Source: an uncultured Bacteroidales bacterium
GTDB taxonomy: Bacteria > Bacteroidota > Bacteroidia > Bacteroidales > UBA932
Assembly (NCBI GenBank): GCA_946402945.1
Contig: CAMIYB010000002.1
Span: 1 to 64,000, forward strand
Direction of reading: 5' to 3'
Length of the DNA stretch: 64,000 nt
The translations under genes and the position numbers were made by a program. Below, piece after piece: positions 61,510-64,000 of this stretch; the stretch's first letter is position 1, and each line of letters starts with the position of its first letter. The notes under the pieces were generated by a model, which searched no databases, had not been told where the DNA came from, and saw nothing but the letters and a program-made list of their open reading frames with translations.

Positions 61510-63114
61510 TTATTTCGCCGTGAAGGCAGCCTGGTACTTGGTAATACCGGTACCATCCCAGGTAATGGTGATCTTGATGGCGTATTTGCCCTTGGCAGCA
61601 AGACTGTAGTTACCGTCTGCCTCGCCAAGTTCAACACCCGTCACCTCAACCTCGCCAGGGCCCTTCCAGTCGCCGTCGCGACGGAACTTGAACTGGCCTT
61701 CGAGTTCGATTTCGGCAATATCATAAACATAGACACCGGCCTTGGTAGCGGCATTGGTCTGGTTAGACTCAGTGGCATTATAAACAGCCTTGGAGGCACC
61801 GGAAGGATCGCCCCAGCTGTTGAAGCCGCCGGACAGGCCCACCACGAAATCGGCAGGATTCAGGACCAGGTCGCCCGTACGGGTGAAGGCAGCCTTCACG
61901 TTTGAGACAGCCTGGCCATCCCAGTCAAAGGTAATCTTGATGTTGTAGACACCGTTGTTCTTCACCTTGACATTGTCGTCACCTTCGTGCTCCAGGTCAC
62001 CGCTGATGGCAACACCGCTGCCACCGATCCAGTCGCCCTTGACGCGCACCTTGAACTCGCCGGACAGCTCGACGCCGGTCAGGTCGAAGACGTAGGTACC
62101 GGTCTTTTCGGTAGCGTCGGTAACATTGGATTCGGCAGCGTTGTACGTACCTTTACATGTGCCCTTAGGATCACCCCAACCACTCTCGACGGCGCTGCCG
62201 GACAGACCCACGACGAATTCGGCGGGATCCAGCACATAGTCGGCCGTACGGGTGGCGGTGTAGGTGAAGCTGTTGCTCACGCGGCCGCCGGCAAGTTTGT
62301 AGGTAAGGACGAGGTCATAGACGCCGCGCTCCGGGACATAGATATTGCCGGCATCGCCGTTGGCGGTACGCTGGCTGATCTTGGTCGGGTCATCGGCATC
62401 GATACCCAGCGAAGTCTCGGCCTTGACTTTGCCCTCGATGTCGAGGGTGATCTTCCAGGCGTCGGAATACACGAACTTGAACCAGTTGGCCGGGAAGAGC
62501 TTCACATCCTTGAAAACCCAGGAGATTTCTTCGGCGCTCACATTGTTCACGGAAGTCGGCTTCAGGCACTTCTTGGGGTTGACGTCATCCCAGGAATCGG
62601 TGATGGCACCGCGATAGTACCAGCTCTCGATGGGAACTACGATGATCTGGGGATACTGGAGATCGTTGTTCTTGTTGAGGTCGAGCACGATGTGATACAT
62701 ACCGGCCTTGTCCACCTTCATGGCGGGGGCACTCTCACCGATCTTCAGTTCGCCGCGATAGAAGGCGAAGGTCGGGTTCTCGGCATAGGCCTCAGAAGCG
62801 AGATCGGGGGTATAGGACTCCAGAATGGCGCTATAGCGGGTTTCCTTACCGGCCTCATAGAGCTTGAGCTCGAATTCCTTGTCGGCTTCCAGGACGATGT
62901 ACTTCTCGTACATGCCGACGCGATAGGCTTTCTCCTTTTCGTTGGAGCCGGGGCCCATCTGGTATTTGCCGCTGAGGGTGGCGGAACCGGTAGCCGGACC
63001 GGCCACATAGAAACCATCTTCCGTGATGGTGTCAAGATTGACGCCGCCGCCGTTCTGGCAGGAGGTCATCAACACGAGCACAAATGCGCTCAGAAGATAA
63101 AATAACTTTTTCAT
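61510..63114 (-). CDS. SusE/SusF-like starch-binding surface lipoprotein
   Basis: 534 residues, lipobox L-M-T-S-C (Cys19), followed by a short Gly/Asn linker. The N-terminal 280 residues contain two strand-rich domains. The C-terminal part has two clear tandem repeats (about 300-415 and 420-534), each starting (L)-(D/N)-P-A-(E/D)-F-V-V-G-L-S-G and ending in an N-I-K-I-T-F/A-I-K-I-T-I strand, typical of SusE/SusF carbohydrate-binding modules. It increases starch binding at the cell surface but does not cleave it. It lies 53 nt after the SusD gene. Confidence 0.85.
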   Translation of the reverse strand: MKKLFYLLSAFVLVLMTSCQNGGGVNLDTITEDGFYVAGPATGSATLSGKYQMGPGSNEKEKAYRVGMYEKYIVLEADKEFELKLYEAGKETRYSAILESYTPDLASEAYAENPTFAFYRGELKIGESAPAMKVDKAGMYHIVLDLNKNNDLQYPQIIVVPIESWYYRGAITDSWDDVNPKKCLKPTSVNNVSAEEISWVFKDVKLFPANWFKFVYSDAWKITLDIEGKVKAETSLGIDADDPTKISQRTANGDAGNIYVPERGVYDLVLTYKLAGGRVSNSFTYTATRTADYVLDPAEFVVGLSGSAVESGWGDPKGTCKGTYNAAESNVTDATEKTGTYVFDLTGVELSGEFKVRVKGDWIGGSGVAISGDLEHEGDDNVKVKNNGVYNIKITFDWDGQAVSNVKAAFTRTGDLVLNPADFVVGLSGGFNSWGDPSGASKAVYNATESNQTNAATKAGVYVYDIAEIELEGQFKFRRDGDWKGPGEVEVTGVELGEADGNYSLAAKGKYAIKITITWDGTGITKYQAAFTAK

Positions 63115-63167
63115 AAAAGTTGGATTAAATAAATTAAAACTGTATTTCTGTTAGATTTTAGTATCTC

Positions 63168-64000
63168 TTATTCGGGATAACCCGGGTTCTGTGTCCAGAT
63201 GGACTTGCCGTTCTCATCCTTGAGGGCAGTCTCCAGCACAAGTTTCGGAATCGGGAACCACTTGCGGTACTCATCTTTGCCGGTGACATACTGCACATAG
63301 GTTTCCTTATTGTACATGCCGAAGCGGATCAGGTCGCGGCGGCGCACATTCTCCCAGGCGAACTCGCGTCCGCGCTCGTCGAGGATGGCGGCCAGCTTCT
63401 CCTCGGTGCTGCCCGTCAGCAACTTGGCATAGGCTGCCTTGTAGGCTGCGACCGGGTCGGCGTCATAGGCGAAACTGCGGGCGAAAAGCTTCTGGAAGTC
63501 CGCACTTGTCTCCAGGGCGGAGGTGCCGGAGGCGCCGCGCAGGATGGCTTCCTCGCGCATCCACAGCACATCGGCGTAACGGAAGAGGACAAAGTCGTTC
63601 TCACAATACTTGTGGGTTCCGTCGGTCTCCACCTCATATTTGAAGAGACGGGCGCCGTCGTTCCATGTTGCCGCGTCCAGACTGGTGACATCGGCCGTGA
63701 TGATGGCCGGCTGATTATTCTCGTCCATCTGCATCGTCTTGCCGGCTGCATCATAGATGGGCCCGACGAACCAGCCCCACTGCTTCTCGTTCCTGGTACC
63801 GTTGCCCTCGTTGCCCGGGCCGCGCACGTCGGTCGCGGCGTAGCGCTCCAGGAAGGAAGGACGGGCGCAGAACCCGTTCCAGGGCTTTTCGACCAAGTTG
63901 TATGTATTCTGGTGGCAGTAATGCAGGGTGAGGAGGTTGATGCGGAGTTTGTTCATCATGCTGCCGTTCTCGCGGCTGTCCACGGAGGAACGGCCGTCCT
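63168..64000 (-). CDS. SusD-family lipoprotein, C-terminal part (5' end beyond the window)
   Basis: The minus-strand frame is open to the right edge, so the start and signal peptide are outside. About 275 residues are visible. The SusD C-terminal hallmarks are present: F-V-L-F-R-Y-A-D-V-L-W-M-R-E-E-A, I-L-D-E-R-G-R-E-F-A-W-E, and R-R-R-D-L-I-R-F. Order after it (SusE/F-like, SusG-like, GH13) indicates the starch PUL; susC should lie beyond the edge. Confidence 0.92.
   Translation of the reverse strand, partial: DGRSSVDSRENGSMMNKLRINLLTLHYCHQNTYNLVEKPWNGFCARPSFLERYAATDVRGPGNEGNGTRNEKQWGWFVGPIYDAAGKTMQMDENNQPAIITADVTSLDAATWNDGARLFKYEVETDGTHKYCENDFVLFRYADVLWMREEAILRGASGTSALETSADFQKLFARSFAYDADPVAAYKAAYAKLLTGSTEEKLAAILDERGREFAWENVRRRDLIRFGMYNKETYVQYVTGKDEYRKWFPIPKLVLETALKDENGKSIWTQNPGYPE

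Overview
The window is high-GC bacterial DNA with many genes packed on both strands. Family content points to the order Bacteroidales: two SusC/SusD-type polysaccharide utilisation loci (PULs), lipoprotein signal peptides on most secreted enzymes, an ATP synthase operon in the order atpD-C-B-E-F-H-A-G, and promoter boxes of the Bacteroidetes type (TAnnTTTG at -7, TTTG-like at -33). I cannot place it to genus. No rRNA, tRNA, CRISPR array, transposase or prophage gene was found.

Layout. 1-13.3 kb: two histidine acid phosphatases, one cut by the left edge, flank a sugar-isomerase-like gene, an oligosaccharide flippase and a GH106-type enzyme. Then a secreted repeat protein of the DUF6150 (septoil-knot) type, a CotH-like lipoprotein, polA, an ECF sigma factor and rsmG. 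13.4-24.8 kb: a minus-strand run of twelve genes, with an S41 protease, the eight-subunit ATP synthase, a nucleotide pyrophosphatase-like enzyme, an SPFH protein and a DUF1015 protein. 24.9-28.1 kb: two tandem deoxynucleoside kinases and an acyl-CoA synthetase. 28.2-45.0 kb: an eleven-gene minus-strand PUL (susC, susD, two surface lipoproteins, sialate O-acetylesterase, GH99-like enzyme, three alkaline-phosphatase-superfamily enzymes, a secreted metallo-beta-lactamase-fold hydrolase, GH92 mannosidase). Upstream sits a membrane-spanning regulator with a SARP-like cytoplasmic output domain. 47.6-54.9 kb: nucleoside kinase, uvrA, an MBL-fold hydrolase, a TerB/DnaJ protein and an iron alcohol dehydrogenase. 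55.0-57.1 kb: a gene-poor, repeat-rich island. 57.1-64 kb: a small lipoprotein, a two-helix membrane protein and the distal part of a starch PUL (SusD, SusE/F-like, SusG-like, GH13), cut by the right edge.

Function. The first PUL appears to import and trim a mannose-containing glycan. Its phosphodiesterase-like enzymes suggest a phosphodiester-decorated target, which is inference. The second PUL is a standard surface starch system. The region most worth attention is the 55-57 kb island. It holds a 1.3 kb segment bounded by roughly 100-bp imperfect inverted repeats and containing two 201-bp tandem units. Each unit has a terminator-like hairpin whose stem differs between copies by compensatory changes, which is evidence for a conserved RNA structure with no assigned family.
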